Assembly: GCF_006124995.1 (NCBI RefSeq)
Contig: NZ_QEWN01000086.1
Location: 32,398-96,397 of the forward strand
Length of the DNA: 64,000 bases
Source of the DNA: Vibrio sp. Hep-1b-8
GTDB lineage: Bacteria > Pseudomonadota > Gammaproteobacteria > Enterobacterales > Vibrionaceae
Direction: 5' to 3'
The translations under genes were made by a program, and so were the position numbers. Shown in pieces: positions 19,477-28,492 of this stretch (positions are counted from its first letter, which is position 1; the number at the start of each line of letters is the position of its first letter). The notes beneath the pieces are model-generated. The model did no database searches and had not been told where the DNA came from. It worked only from the letters and a program-made list of their open reading frames with translations.

Positions 19477-21147
19477 ATGAGTGAAGCTGAAGCTCGTCCA
19501 TCGAACTTCATTCGCCAAATCATCGATAAAGATTTAGCGGATGGTACACACACAAGCGTGCATACTCGTTTCCCGCCAGAGCCTAACGGTTATCTGCATA
19601 TCGGTCACGCTAAGTCAATTTGCTTGAACTTCGGTATTGCTCAGGACTACCAGGGTAAGTGTAACCTTCGTTTTGATGACACCAACCCAGAAAAAGAAGA
19701 CGTTGAATACGTTGAGTCAATTAAGAATGATGTGAGCTGGTTAGGCTTCGAGTGGGATGGTGACGTTTGTTACTCATCGAACTACTTCGATAAGCTATAC
19801 GGCTACGCAGTGGAATTAATTAACAAAGGCTTAGCGTACGTTGAAGAGCTAAGTCCTGAGCAGATCCGCGAGTACCGTGGCACACTTACTCAACCAGGTA
19901 AGCCAAGCCCGTACCGTGACCGTACCCCTGAAGAAAACCTAGCGCTATTTGAAAAGATGCGTGATGGTGGTTTTGAGGAAGGTAAAGCGTGTCTACGAGC
20001 TAAGATTGACCTTGCGTCTTCTTTCATCGTACTGCGCGATCCTGTGCTTTACCGTGTTCGTTTTGCCGAGCACCATCAGACAGGCGACAAATGGTGCATC
20101 TATCCAATGTACGATTTCACGCACTGTATTTCTGATGCGCTAGAAGGCATTACACACTCTATCTGTACGCTTGAGTTCCAAGACAACCGTCGTCTATACG
20201 ACTGGGTACTGGACAATATCACTATTGACTGCCAGCCACGTCAGTATGAGTTCAGCCGTCTGAATCTAGAATACACAGTGATGTCTAAGCGTAAGCTGAA
20301 CCAACTTGTGACTGAGAAACTGGTTGATGGTTGGGATGACCCACGTATGCCAACTATCTCAGGTCTACGTCGTCGTGGCTTTACGCCTGCATCTATCCGC
20401 GAGTTCTGTAAGCGTATCGGTGTCACTAAGCAAGACAACATGATCGAGATGGGTTCGCTAGAGTCTTGTATTCGTGATGACCTTAACGAGAATGCACCAC
20501 GCGCTATGGCTGTGCTGGATCCAGTTAAGATCGTTATCGAAAACTTCGATGCTGATAAAGTGGAAACTCTGACAGTCGCTAACCACCCAAACAAGCCTGA
20601 AATGGGTGAGCGTGAAGTACCATTCACGCGTGAAGTGTGGATTGAGCGTGAAGATTTCCGTGAAGAAGCAAACAAGAAGTACAAGCGTCTGGTACTAGGT
20701 AAAGAAGTCCGTCTGCGTGGTGCTTACGTGATCAAAGCTGAACGCATTGAAAAAGATGCTGAAGGTAACATCACTACTATCTTCTGTAGCTACGACAATG
20801 AAACGCTAGGTAAGAACCCTGCGGATGGTCGTAAAGTGAAAGGTGTTATTCACTGGGTATCAGCAGATAAAGGCCTACCAGCTGAAATTCGTCTGTATGA
20901 TCGTCTGTTTACCGTGCCAAACCCAGCAGCGGCTGATAACTTTGCTGAGACAATCAACCCAGATTCACTGGTTAAACTTAACGGCTATGTAGAGCCGAGC
21001 CTTGTGACAGCAGAAGCTGAGAAAGGCTACCAGTTTGAGCGTATGGGATACTTCTGTGCGGATGCAAAAGACTCTAAAGCCGATGCGTTGGTCTTTAACC
21101 GCACCGTTGGTTTGCGTGATACTTGGGCTAAGATCGAAGCTCAGTAA
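19477..21147 (+). CDS. glnS: Glutaminyl-tRNA synthetase
   Basis: GlnS charges tRNA-Gln. The class I signatures are HIGH at residues 41-44 within [15 protein letters not shown] and the KMSKS equivalent VMSKR at 268-272. The C-terminal two-barrel anticodon-binding region spans about 340-556. The 556 residues match E. coli (554). The start lies behind GAGGTGCTATAG. It is a single gene with its own terminator, convergent with fur. Confidence 0.97.
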   Translation: MSEAEARPSNFIRQIIDKDLADGTHTSVHTRFPPEPNGYLHIGHAKSICLNFGIAQDYQGKCNLRFDDTNPEKEDVEYVESIKNDVSWLGFEWDGDVCYSSNYFDKLYGYAVELINKGLAYVEELSPEQIREYRGTLTQPGKPSPYRDRTPEENLALFEKMRDGGFEEGKACLRAKIDLASSFIVLRDPVLYRVRFAEHHQTGDKWCIYPMYDFTHCISDALEGITHSICTLEFQDNRRLYDWVLDNITIDCQPRQYEFSRLNLEYTVMSKRKLNQLVTEKLVDGWDDPRMPTISGLRRRGFTPASIREFCKRIGVTKQDNMIEMGSLESCIRDDLNENAPRAMAVLDPVKIVIENFDADKVETLTVANHPNKPEMGEREVPFTREVWIEREDFREEANKKYKRLVLGKEVRLRGAYVIKAERIEKDAEGNITTIFCSYDNETLGKNPADGRKVKGVIHWVSADKGLPAEIRLYDRLFTVPNPAAADNFAETINPDSLVKLNGYVEPSLVTAEAEKGYQFERMGYFCADAKDSKADALVFNRTVGLRDTWAKIEAQ

Positions 21148-21167
21148 TCACAACCAAAGTGACCACA

Positions 21168-21196
21168 AATGCCAGTCTTGAGACTGGCATTTTTTT
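21168..21196 (+). terminator. Terminator after glnS
   Basis: The stem AAATGCCAGTC / GACTGGCATTT with a TTGA loop runs into a long T tract. Confidence 0.9.
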
Positions 21197-21224
21197 CGCT
21201 TCAGAGATGAGCACTATGCTTGTT

Positions 21225-21250
21225 AAAAAAGCACCCTAGGGTGCTTTTTT
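21225..21250 (-). terminator. Terminator after fur
   Basis: A perfect 26-bp palindrome (AAAAAAGCACCC and its complement) directly abuts the fur stop. It has T runs on both strands, so it can act in both directions. Confidence 0.88.
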
Positions 21251-21251
21251 A

Positions 21252-21698
21252 TTATTTAGCTTTGTGCGCGTCTGGATTGCCTTTGCACGTACCATCACTG
21301 CACTTACCGTACAAGTATAGGCTGTGGTTGGTTAGCGTCACGTTGTATTTGGCAGCAATTTCCTTCTGACGCTCTTCAATTACGTCGTCCGAAAATTCGA
21401 TAACCTCACCGCAATCAAGACACACTAAGTGGTCATGATGGTGCTGTGTAGACAGTTCAAACACAGATTTACCACCTTCGAAGTGGTGGCGAGTTACGAT
21501 ACCTGCATCATCAAATTGGTTTAATACGCGGTAAACGGTAGCTAGACCGATCTCTTCCCCTAGATCAATCAGCTTCTTATATAAATCTTCAGCACTAATA
21601 TGTTGGCAGTCTGGCTGCTGTAGGACTTCTAAAATCTTAAGTCTAGGAAGGGTTACCTTTAGACCAGCATCCTTGAGCGCTTGGTTATTGTCTGACAT
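21252..21698 (-). CDS. fur: Ferric uptake regulator
   Basis: Fur is the Fe(II)-responsive repressor of iron uptake. The start MSDNNQALKDAG at 21698 is preferred because CAGGAAAGT lies just upstream. An upstream in-frame extension of 18 residues has no ribosome site. The 148-residue protein has the winged-helix domain (about 1-83) and the metal and dimer region with HHHDHLVCLDCGEV (His87-90, Cys93, Cys96) and a second pair, Cys133 and Cys138. Single gene; fldA downstream of its neighbour is not cotranscribed. A possible self-operator lies upstream. Confidence 0.97.
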   Translation of the reverse strand: MSDNNQALKDAGLKVTLPRLKILEVLQQPDCQHISAEDLYKKLIDLGEEIGLATVYRVLNQFDDAGIVTRHHFEGGKSVFELSTQHHHDHLVCLDCGEVIEFSDDVIEERQKEIAAKYNVTLTNHSLYLYGKCSDGTCKGNPDAHKAK

Positions 21699-21737
21699 AT
21701 ACTTTCCTGTTGATGATCTGCAGTAATTAACAGAATT

Positions 21738-21756
21738 CAATATTCCTATCATTATA
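21738..21756 (-). promoter_or_regulatory. Possible Fur box / -10 region of the fur promoter
   Basis: Read on the minus strand, TATAATGATAGGAATATTG resembles three GATAAT-type hexamers of a Fur box and also contains a TATAAT -10 element. This would fit autoregulation but is a partial match only. Confidence 0.35.
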
Positions 21757-21900
21757 GGGTAGTAGACATCAACAATAAACCACGAACTTCAAGGGGTTAC
21801 TAGTATTTTTCTATAAACTAGTGCAAAGTCACTGATAAAGGACATCCGACCAGTTACAATCAGTTAACAATTCGCAATTAGACACAGTTAGGGAAGAACA

Positions 21901-22401
21901 ATGAATAAGTCTTTGGCGAAAATCTATAAGCCAGGTGTGGTTAAATTTGCTCTCAACTCATGGCCTCCGTTTTGGGGGGCTGGCATTAAAATCCTATCGA
22001 TCAGTGATGACTTTCGTGAAGTTAAAATGAAATTGAAGCTGCGTTGGTGGAACAAAAATGCCAATAGAACCCAATATGGTGGCAGTATTTTTTCTTTAAC
22101 CGATCCAACTTACTCTCTGATGCTGATGGGGATTCTGGGTGAACGGTATTACGTTTGGGATAAGGAAGCCAGTATCAACTTCATTAAGCCCGGCCAGAGT
22201 GATCTGTTTGCCGAATTTCGAGTGACAGACGATCAATTGCAAAGCATTCTGTCGCAGACGGCGGAAGGTGAGAAATGTTTCCCCGAGTTTGTTATCTATG
22301 TCAAAGATAAACAGGGCAACATTGTTTCTGAAGTGCAGCGCAAGCTATACGTGAGGAAGAAACCCCAATTCAGGGATGAGGGTGAACAACAGACAGCATA
22401 A
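21901..22401 (+). CDS. DUF4442 hotdog-fold protein (putative thioesterase-like)
   Basis: The 166-residue protein matches the DUF4442 pattern: an N-terminal helix-rich segment with NSWPPFWGAGIKI, then a hotdog-like core with RWWNKNANRTQYGGSIFSLTDP, where N-x-T-x-x-G-G-S occupies the position of the thioesterase substrate loop. The family is related to PaaI-type acyl-CoA thioesterases, but no substrate is known. The AGGGAAGAACA leader gives a good ribosome site. Divergent from fur; convergent with fldA. Confidence 0.72.
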   Translation: MNKSLAKIYKPGVVKFALNSWPPFWGAGIKILSISDDFREVKMKLKLRWWNKNANRTQYGGSIFSLTDPTYSLMLMGILGERYYVWDKEASINFIKPGQSDLFAEFRVTDDQLQSILSQTAEGEKCFPEFVIYVKDKQGNIVSEVQRKLYVRKKPQFRDEGEQQTA

Positions 22402-22402
22402 A

Positions 22403-22425
22403 AAAACCTCCCAATGGGAGGTTTT
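22403..22425. terminator. Bidirectional terminator between the DUF4442 gene and fldA
   Basis: A perfect 10-bp stem AAAACCTCCC / GGGAGGTTTT with a 3-nt loop is flanked by an A run and a T run. Confidence 0.88.
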
Positions 22426-22443
22426 AAACAACTTGAATTGCGA

Positions 22444-22977
22444 TTAGTCTTCTAGCTCTGCTAAGCACATCTCTTCGTGGATTTGCTTACACCAGTTGAT
22501 GACGCGCTGTTCAGTCAGTTCTGGTTGACGATCTTCATCAATACATAGACCAACGAATAGGCTGTCGTCGCCTTCGACTAAACCTTTTGATGCTTCGAAT
22601 TCGTAGCCTTCAGTAGAAGTATGGCCAAGGATAGTGCCGCCTTTCGCTTCAACAATGTCACGTACTGTACCCATTGCATCACAGAAGTACTCTGCGTAGT
22701 CTTCCTGATCACCACAACCAAAGATCGCAACTAGCTTAGTTGAGAAATCAATTTGCTCTAGCTCTGGGAAGAAGTCGTCCCAGTCACATTGCGCTTCGCC
22801 GTAGTACCATGTTGGGATACCAAGAAGAAGAAGGTCGAAGTTATCGATGTCTTCTTTGCTACTTTTCGCAATATCTTGAACATGAACCAGTTGTTTACCT
22901 AGTTGCTTTTGAATCATCTTTGCAACAGCTTCAGTGTTACCTGTGTCGCTACCAAAGAAGATGCCTACACTTGCCAT
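22444..22977 (-). CDS. fldA: Flavodoxin
   Basis: FldA is an FMN-containing electron carrier used by, for example, IspG/IspH, biotin synthase and methionine synthase reactivation. The FMN phosphate loop GSDTGNTEAV is at residues 9-18. The aromatic FMN-stacking loops PTWYYGEAQ (about 55-63) and GCGDQEDYAEYF (about 87-98) are conserved. The 177 residues match E. coli FldA (176), a long-chain flavodoxin. The order ybfF - DUF2788 - fldA, with fur nearby, mirrors the ybfF-fldA-fur region of enterics. Confidence 0.95.
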   Translation of the reverse strand: MASVGIFFGSDTGNTEAVAKMIQKQLGKQLVHVQDIAKSSKEDIDNFDLLLLGIPTWYYGEAQCDWDDFFPELEQIDFSTKLVAIFGCGDQEDYAEYFCDAMGTVRDIVEAKGGTILGHTSTEGYEFEASKGLVEGDDSLFVGLCIDEDRQPELTEQRVINWCKQIHEEMCLAELED

Positions 22978-23020
22978 AGATTCGTTACCTTTAACTATTA
23001 TCTGTTGTGACCCGACTTGA

Positions 23021-23242
23021 TCAGCCTAGACCACCACCTTCCCAACTTAGCTGGATAATGCCTTTAGCAATAAACCCAGCACAGCCAAGAAATAGGACTA
23101 ACCATACAATGCGACGACCGAAAGGGGGAACATTACCCGCTTGTAAGACATCTTTTATCGCCATACCAATCAAGAAAAAGATAGACGCGAAAAGTAGATC
23201 GAGACCAATAGACTCGAGCATATTCATGTAGTCGTAAAGCAT
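23021..23242 (-). CDS. DUF2788 membrane protein
   Basis: The start MLYDYMNMLESIG at 23242 follows AAAGGGATTCC and is preferred over a TTG six codons upstream. The 73 residues contain two hydrophobic segments (about 10-30 and 43-65) joined by a short polar loop, PPFGRR, and end in a glycine-rich tail. This matches DUF2788, a family of small membrane proteins of unknown function commonly found just upstream of fldA. Only 43 bp separate it from fldA, so the two may be cotranscribed. Confidence 0.8.
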   Translation of the reverse strand: MLYDYMNMLESIGLDLLFASIFFLIGMAIKDVLQAGNVPPFGRRIVWLVLFLGCAGFIAKGIIQLSWEGGGLG

Positions 23243-23335
23243 GGAATCCCTTTGTGCCAAATTACTTGCGCCGCACTATACCATTGTTGCTCACTAAAGT
23301 TAACGGTCAGAGCACAACTGACCTCTCATTCTGTT

Positions 23336-24100
23336 TTAAGCAATAAATTTACGTATTGCACGCAGCACTTCAGCTGGCTTTTCTGCATGAAGCCAGTGAC
23401 CTGTATTCGCGATCACATGAGCTTTGGCGTGACGAAATTGCTGCTGGACGAGCGGTTGATGTTCACCAGTGAGGTAATCTGAATCTCCTCCTTTGATAAA
23501 GAGGGTCGGAGTGTCAATGGATTCGATAGGTTGCCAGCCGAGTATTTCCGTATAGTTAGCCAATAAGCTCTCTACATTGAAACGCCACGCGAGATGAGTG
23601 CCGTTGTTGTATAAGGACTTGCCAAGAAATTGTCGCACGCCTTCGAGTTCAATATGTTGTGCGAGGATATCGAGAGCTTGCTTGCGGTTAGCTGGTTTCT
23701 CTGCAATAACTGCCTGTAATCCTTGGAAAACATTGTCGTGACGGTTTTGCGTGTATTTCACTGGCGCCATGTCTAAAACGATCAGTTTTTCAACTCGATC
23801 TGCTGCCATTTCAGCTACCTTCATGGCCACTTTTCCACCCATTGAATGACCAATAAGAGTGTAGGACTCAAACTCCAGTGATGTCAGTAATTGGTAGACA
23901 TCCTCCGCCATGAGCGGATAACTGTGCTCTTCGCTCTGAAACGATTGACCATGGTTTCTTAGATCGACACTAACCACTTGATGATCTTGGCGCAAATCTC
24001 GAGCCAATAGCCCAAGGTTGTCCAAATTACCAAATAAACCGTGGATCAAAACTATGGTGTGACCCTCACCTTCGACTTTGTAGTTGAGCAGATGTGACAT
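23336..24100 (-). CDS. ybfF: YbfF-type alpha/beta-hydrolase (esterase)
   Basis: The 254-residue alpha/beta-hydrolase has the oxyanion motif VLIHGLFGNLDNLG (about 17-30), the nucleophile Ser in GHSMGGKVAM (about residue 86) and the catalytic His in NTGHWLHAEKP near the C-terminus. E. coli YbfF is an esterase active on acyl-CoA-type and short-chain ester substrates in vitro, and the physiological substrate is unknown. The gene is divergent from seqA, exactly as in E. coli, which supports the assignment. Confidence 0.88.
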   Translation of the reverse strand: MSHLLNYKVEGEGHTIVLIHGLFGNLDNLGLLARDLRQDHQVVSVDLRNHGQSFQSEEHSYPLMAEDVYQLLTSLEFESYTLIGHSMGGKVAMKVAEMAADRVEKLIVLDMAPVKYTQNRHDNVFQGLQAVIAEKPANRKQALDILAQHIELEGVRQFLGKSLYNNGTHLAWRFNVESLLANYTEILGWQPIESIDTPTLFIKGGDSDYLTGEHQPLVQQQFRHAKAHVIANTGHWLHAEKPAEVLRAIRKFIA

Positions 24101-24192
24101 TTTATTTTATTCGTTACCGGTTAACCGTAGAGTCTCTTTAAAGATCTCGCTATAATCCCCCAGAGTTTAAACATAGAGATTGTGAAAAGCGA

Positions 24193-24735
24193 ATGAAAAC
24201 AATTGAGGTTGATGAGGATCTATACCGTTACATCGCAAGTCAAACCCAGCATATTGGCGAGAGTGCTTCGGATATCTTACGCCGTCTATTGATGACGGAT
24301 GTACAGAGCTCGGTAGCAAGCCAACCGCAGGTAGCGACGCAACCAAAGGGTGTAGTGGTTAGCAAAGATGCAATTAAAGAAGAGACAGTAGACAGTGTCA
24401 AAGAGATGCGTTCTCTGCTTATTTCCGATGAGTTTGCTGGTCTTAAAAAAGCGATTGATCGCTTCATGCTTGTTTTATCTACGCTGCATCACATTAATCC
24501 AAATGGTTTCTCTGAAGCAACGCAAGTTAAAGGCCGTAAGCGAGTTTACTTCGCTGATAACGAGCAGACCCTACTTGCCAACGGTAATACGACTAAGCCA
24601 AAAGCGATTCCAGGTTCACCTTTCTGGGTTATTACCAATAATAATACCAGTCGAAAAAGACAGATGGTTGAGCAACTCATGACGCGAATGAGTTTCCCAT
24701 CAGATCTCATCGAGAAAGTGACAAACTCGATTTAA
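24193..24735 (+). CDS. seqA: Replication initiation negative regulator SeqA
   Basis: SeqA binds hemimethylated GATC sites, sequesters oriC after initiation and organises new DNA. The 180-residue protein has the N-terminal oligomerisation motif MKTIEVDEDLYRYIASQTQ and a C-terminal DNA-binding domain (about 65-180) with GRKRVYFADNE, PKAIPGSPFWVITNNNTSRKR and a final helical segment. It directly precedes pgm, the conserved seqA-pgm order of enterics and vibrios. A hairpin between them suggests at least partial uncoupling. Confidence 0.96.
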   Translation: MKTIEVDEDLYRYIASQTQHIGESASDILRRLLMTDVQSSVASQPQVATQPKGVVVSKDAIKEETVDSVKEMRSLLISDEFAGLKKAIDRFMLVLSTLHHINPNGFSEATQVKGRKRVYFADNEQTLLANGNTTKPKAIPGSPFWVITNNNTSRKRQMVEQLMTRMSFPSDLIEKVTNSI

Positions 24736-24755
24736 AAATCAAAATTATCTGATTC

Positions 24756-24800
24756 AAACCTCATAATGCGTTATATAGTTCACGTATTATGAGGTTTTTT
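24756..24800 (+). terminator. Terminator or attenuator between seqA and pgm
   Basis: The 12-bp stem AAACCTCATAAT / ATTATGAGGTTT has an 18-nt loop and is followed by TTTTTT. The large loop makes it a weaker terminator, so readthrough into pgm is possible. Confidence 0.65.
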
Positions 24801-24831
24801 TATTTCTCTGTATTTTAGAAAGGATGTCAAA

Positions 24832-26478
24832 ATGGCGATGCACCCACGAGCGGGACAAAAAGCTCAGCAGCAAGATCTACACAATATTCCAGCGTTAGTT
24901 TCAAATTACTTCCTTCTCCAACCTAATCCTTCAAACCCAGCACACAAAGTTGAATTTGGTACTTCTGGTCATCGCGGTACGGCGGATAAAGTGACCTTTA
25001 ACGAGCACCATATTCTGGCGATTGCTCAAGCTGTTGCTGAAGTACGTGCTGAAAAAGGAACGACAGGACCACTTTTTGTGGGTAAAGATACTCACGCACT
25101 TTCTGAGCCTGCGTTTTCGACAGTGGTAGAAGTGCTAGTCGCCAATGGTGTGCAAGTGATTGTACAGGAAAATAACAGCTATACCCCGACACCTGGTGTC
25201 TCTCATGCAATCCTGACGTACAATTTAGTAAACCAAGATAAAGCCGATGGTATCGTTATTACGCCTTCCCATAACCCACCACAAGATGGTGGTATTAAGT
25301 ACAACCCGACACATGGTGGCCCTGCCGAAGGTGAACTGACTCAGGCTATCCAAGATCGTGCGAATGCACTGATTGCTGAAGGGCTTCAAGGCGTGAAACG
25401 CATGCCGTTAGCACAAGCAAAAGCGTCAGAGCTATTCATTCAAAAAGATCTTGTGAAACCATACATCGATGACTTAGTGAATGTGATCGACATGGAAGCG
25501 ATTCAAAAATCGAATCTTAAAATTGGTGTTGATCCATTAGGGGGGAGTGGCATTGATTACTGGCGTCAGATCGCAACAGCGTACAATCTAGATTTAACCT
25601 TGGTCAGTGAAGCGATTGATCCTTCGTTCCAGTTCATGTCTCTAGATAAAGATGGCGTGGTACGTATGGACTGCTCTTCGCCTTACGCGATGGCTGGCCT
25701 ATTAGCACTTAAAGATGAATATGATTTAGCGTTTGGTAATGACCCAGATTACGACCGCCACGGTATTGTTACACCGAAAGGCCTAATGAACCCGAACCAC
25801 TTCTTAGCTGTGTGTATTGACTACCTATATCGTCATCGTGAAGGCTGGGGTAAAGACGTTGCGGTTGGTAAGACACTAGTATCAAGTGCGTTAATTGACC
25901 GTGTCGTTTCTGACTTAGGTCGTGAACTGTGCGAAGTTCCAGTAGGCTTTAAGTGGTTTGTAGATGGCCTTTACGAAGGTAAGTTTGGCTTTGGTGGTGA
26001 AGAGAGTGCAGGGGCGTCTTTCTTACGTAAGGACGGTACGCCTTGGTCAACCGACAAAGATGGCATTATTTTATGTCTGCTAGCCGCTGAAATTACCGCA
26101 GTAACTGGCAAAAATCCTCAGCAATACTATGAAGAGCTTGCAGCTAAGCACGGCACTTCTGAATACAACCGTATTCAAGCTGTGGCGAACGGCCCTCAGA
26201 AAGAGGTTCTGAAGAAACTTTCTGCAGAGATGGTGACTGCTGAGACTCTGGCTGGTGATGCTATCACTGCGCGTCTGACTCATGCTCCGGGCAATGGTGC
26301 AGCAATTGGCGGCCTTAAAGTAACGACGGATAACGGCTGGTTTGCGGCTCGTCCATCAGGTACTGAAGATATCTACAAAATCTACTGCGAGAGCTTTAAA
26401 GGTGCAGAACACCTGAAACAGATCGAAGCTGAAGCGCAAGAAATTGTAAACCAAGTCTTTAAAGAAGCAGGGCTTTAA
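24832..26478 (+). CDS. pgm: Phosphoglucomutase (alpha-D-glucose-specific)
   Basis: Pgm interconverts glucose-1-P and glucose-6-P. The catalytic phosphoserine is Ser146 in [11 protein letters not shown], the Mg site is DPDYDRHG (Asp304, Asp306, Asp308), and the sugar-binding loop [10 protein letters not shown] and phosphate-binding loop [12 protein letters not shown] are present. The 548 residues match E. coli Pgm (546). An AGGATGTCAAA leader precedes the ATG. Confidence 0.96.
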   Translation: MAMHPRAGQKAQQQDLHNIPALVSNYFLLQPNPSNPAHKVEFGTSGHRGTADKVTFNEHHILAIAQAVAEVRAEKGTTGPLFVGKDTHALSEPAFSTVVEVLVANGVQVIVQENNSYTPTPGVSHAILTYNLVNQDKADGIVITPSHNPPQDGGIKYNPTHGGPAEGELTQAIQDRANALIAEGLQGVKRMPLAQAKASELFIQKDLVKPYIDDLVNVIDMEAIQKSNLKIGVDPLGGSGIDYWRQIATAYNLDLTLVSEAIDPSFQFMSLDKDGVVRMDCSSPYAMAGLLALKDEYDLAFGNDPDYDRHGIVTPKGLMNPNHFLAVCIDYLYRHREGWGKDVAVGKTLVSSALIDRVVSDLGRELCEVPVGFKWFVDGLYEGKFGFGGEESAGASFLRKDGTPWSTDKDGIILCLLAAEITAVTGKNPQQYYEELAAKHGTSEYNRIQAVANGPQKEVLKKLSAEMVTAETLAGDAITARLTHAPGNGAAIGGLKVTTDNGWFAARPSGTEDIYKIYCESFKGAEHLKQIEAEAQEIVNQVFKEAGL

Positions 26479-26575
26479 GAACGCTGCGCTTCGAGAACGG
26501 GCTTTGCCCTGCGAGATGTTAGAACGCTACGCTACGAGAATCGAGATCGGACTTCGTCCTTCTAGAGGTGCTTGC
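26479..26575. repeat. Cluster of short palindromic intergenic repeats
   Basis: Immediately after pgm, units of about 18-25 nt each form a tiny hairpin followed by a C-[GT]-A-G-A tail: GAACGCTGCGCTTCGAGA, ACGGGCTTTGCCCTGCGAGA, GAACGCTACGCTACGAGA and TCGGACTTCGTCCTTCTAGA. The same modules occur after the Nif3-family gene (28316-28420). Confidence 0.7.
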
Positions 26576-26642
26576 GGTGAGTAAGTCTAAAATTGCTGGC
26601 AATGTGGTTTTCTGGTTGTTCATAATTTACTGATTTTAAAAG

Positions 26643-26674
26643 AAAAGGGTTGTCGTGCACTGTCAACCCTTCAA
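26643..26674 (-). terminator. Terminator between pgm and the DUF1853 gene
   Basis: The 8-bp stem AAGGGTTG / CAACCCTT with an 11-nt loop is followed on the minus strand by TTTTCTTTT. It lies 16 bp past the DUF1853 stop. Confidence 0.65.
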
Positions 26675-26689
26675 AGATTTTCTCGCTTC

Positions 26690-27442
26690 TCAACTTCCCG
26701 GCCAACTATCCGGCACAACAAACCAAAACTGTCCTTCTTTACTCTGTGCATGCACAAAGCGCCCGTTCGGTTTATCTATCGGGGTGTCAAATAGTTCCGT
26801 CCCTGTGGCCCACTGTGGTTTTTCAAGTGGGTAGAGTGGCTCTCCAATCTGCTCCCACTGACTTTGATAACACCAATAGCCACTAATCTGACTGTGATTC
26901 AATCGATAGCCTAAACACTGTTGAGGAACCTCTTCAGGGGAAAAAGGATTGATATAAAGTCGACCTTGCAGGAGTAAGTGCTCTGACAGATCTTCATATT
27001 GTGGGTACTGTGTTAAGAACTCAGGACGAGAGCTCATCTTGAGTTGATGAGATAACATTCTATTGAGTTTGATATCGAGTTGGTCGTGAGCATTCGGCCC
27101 ATACCATGTACCTTGGTGCAATAGGTAGAACTTTATGGCGACTTCCCAATGCTCCAATCGGTGCTCAATAGTGTTGCTTAAAATGAGATCAATGGCACCA
27201 AGCGTCTGACCTGACGGCTGGTTGACCTGAATCTCTTCGGCTTCTAACTGATAGTGACCGCTATGCTTGAGTAGCTCTGTACACAAATATTGATAGAGAA
27301 AACCGAGTCTAGGATTACCACGGTATTCACTCGCTTCCAGTGGGGGAGGTATCAAGTGTTCAAGGCTCTCGAAAGGGGCTTTTAATTCAAATAGTGAAGG
27401 CGCAGCCGCTATCCAGTGATAGAAACGTTCGAGTTGGCTCAT
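26690..27442 (-). CDS. DUF1853 family protein
   Basis: The protein shows the DUF1853 pattern: an aromatic-rich N-terminus, IDLILSN, then HWEVAIKFYLLHQGTWYGPNAHDQLDIKLNRM split over adjoining segments at about 115-147. The E-x-x-x-K residues with the G-P-N-x-x-D stretch resemble the core of PD-(D/E)XK nuclease-like folds (inference only). The start MSQLERFYHW at 27442 (250 residues) is chosen over an ATG at 27541, because the longer form lacks a ribosome site and would crowd the divergent promoter. Function unknown. Confidence 0.75.
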   Translation of the reverse strand: MSQLERFYHWIAAAPSLFELKAPFESLEHLIPPPLEASEYRGNPRLGFLYQYLCTELLKHSGHYQLEAEEIQVNQPSGQTLGAIDLILSNTIEHRLEHWEVAIKFYLLHQGTWYGPNAHDQLDIKLNRMLSHQLKMSSRPEFLTQYPQYEDLSEHLLLQGRLYINPFSPEEVPQQCLGYRLNHSQISGYWCYQSQWEQIGEPLYPLEKPQWATGTELFDTPIDKPNGRFVHAQSKEGQFWFVVPDSWPGS

Positions 27443-27556
27443 CCAAAGACCTGATAATTTGGGTTTGGCACTATTGTAACGAGCTGCTGGTATCGTTGCT
27501 ATGGTTGGAATACACTTTGAAGCAACTAAGTAAACAGTCATCGATCGGACAAGAGA

Positions 27557-28315
27557 ATGAACAACTTAAAACTAGAAAAGATTCTGAATGAGAAGCTGTC
27601 TCCGCAGTTGATCAAAGACTATGCGCCAAACGGGCTCCAAATTGAAGGCAAAGAGACCATTGAGAAAGTCGTGACGGGCGTAACCGCTTCACAGGCATTG
27701 ATTGATAAAGCGATCGAACTTAATGCGGATGCAATTATTGTCCATCACGGTTATTTCTGGAAAGGCGAACCTGAACCGATTCGTGGCATGAAAGGGAAAC
27801 GTATTCGTAGCCTGATAAAAAATGATATCAACTTACTGGGTTACCATCTGCCTTTAGATATTCACCCTGAATTAGGTAACAACGCTGAACTTGCTCGTCT
27901 GCTTGAGATCGAAGTGGAAGGTGGTATGGAAGGCCATGAGCAATCAGTTGCGATGTTTGGTCGCCTAAAGCAACCAATGTCAGGCGGCGAGTTTGCCCAC
28001 AAGATCAACACGGTGCTTAATCGTCAGCCTCTACATATCGCCCCAGAAGATGAGAGCAAGCTAATCGAAACTATTGGTTGGTGTACAGGCGGCGGTCAGG
28101 ACTATATAGAGTTGGCGGTAAAACTGGGACTGGATGCTTTTGTTTCGGGTGAGATTTCTGAGCGCACGACATACACAGCACGCGAAATGGGGGTTCATTA
28201 CTTCGCGGCAGGTCACCACGCGACTGAACGTTACGGCATAAAAGCTCTGGGTGAGTGGCTAGCCCAGGAGCACGGACTGGAAGTCACGTTTATTGATATT
28301 GATAATCCAGTTTAG
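27557..28315 (+). CDS. Nif3-like dinuclear metal-centre protein (YbgI family)
   Basis: The 252-residue protein belongs to the Nif3/YbgI family, which forms hexameric toroids with a dinuclear metal site. Metal ligands are visible in IIVHHGYFW (His63, His64), GYHLPLDIHPELGNNAELA and the C-terminal AAGHHATERYG. E. coli YbgI has 247 residues. These proteins are often annotated as GTP cyclohydrolase-like, but the cellular role is unsettled. The ribosome site is weak (AAGAGA). Divergent from the DUF1853 gene. Confidence 0.9.
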   Translation: MNNLKLEKILNEKLSPQLIKDYAPNGLQIEGKETIEKVVTGVTASQALIDKAIELNADAIIVHHGYFWKGEPEPIRGMKGKRIRSLIKNDINLLGYHLPLDIHPELGNNAELARLLEIEVEGGMEGHEQSVAMFGRLKQPMSGGEFAHKINTVLNRQPLHIAPEDESKLIETIGWCTGGGQDYIELAVKLGLDAFVSGEISERTTYTAREMGVHYFAAGHHATERYGIKALGEWLAQEHGLEVTFIDIDNPV

Positions 28316-28420
28316 GAAAAGGATGGGCTGTGCCCTTCTAGATACTAAAACGCTTCGCTTCGAGACCGGACTTCGTCCTGCGAGAATTTAGAACGGGCTA
28401 CGCCCTTCAAGATTTTCTCG
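28316..28420. repeat. Second cluster of short palindromic intergenic repeats
   Basis: Directly after the stop codon, modules like those at 26479-26575 recur: GATGGGCTGTGCCCTTCTAGA, AACGCTTCGCTTCGAGA, CCGGACTTCGTCCTGCGAGA and GAACGGGCTACGCCCTTCAAGA. The order of hairpin types differs from the first cluster. Confidence 0.7.
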
Positions 28421-28423
28421 ACT

Positions 28424-28455
28424 CTAAAAAAGGGCTGATGCTCTCGCATCACCCC
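28424..28455 (-). terminator. Terminator after gltA
   Basis: On the minus strand an 11-bp stem with one mismatch (AGGGGTGATGC / GCATCAGCCCT) is followed by TTTTTT, 38 bp past the gltA stop. Confidence 0.72.
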
Positions 28456-28492
28456 TTAACTCTTCTAGAATCTAATCCTTGGGAATTAGAAA

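Noticed and set aside
21699..21752. A longer Fur starting 18 codons upstream
   Set aside because: No ribosome site, and the extension has no resemblance to Fur N-termini; the MSDNNQALKDAG start has a good AGGAAAG site.
26479..28420. The palindromic repeats as a CRISPR array
   Set aside because: Units are too short, have no unique spacers and there are no cas genes.
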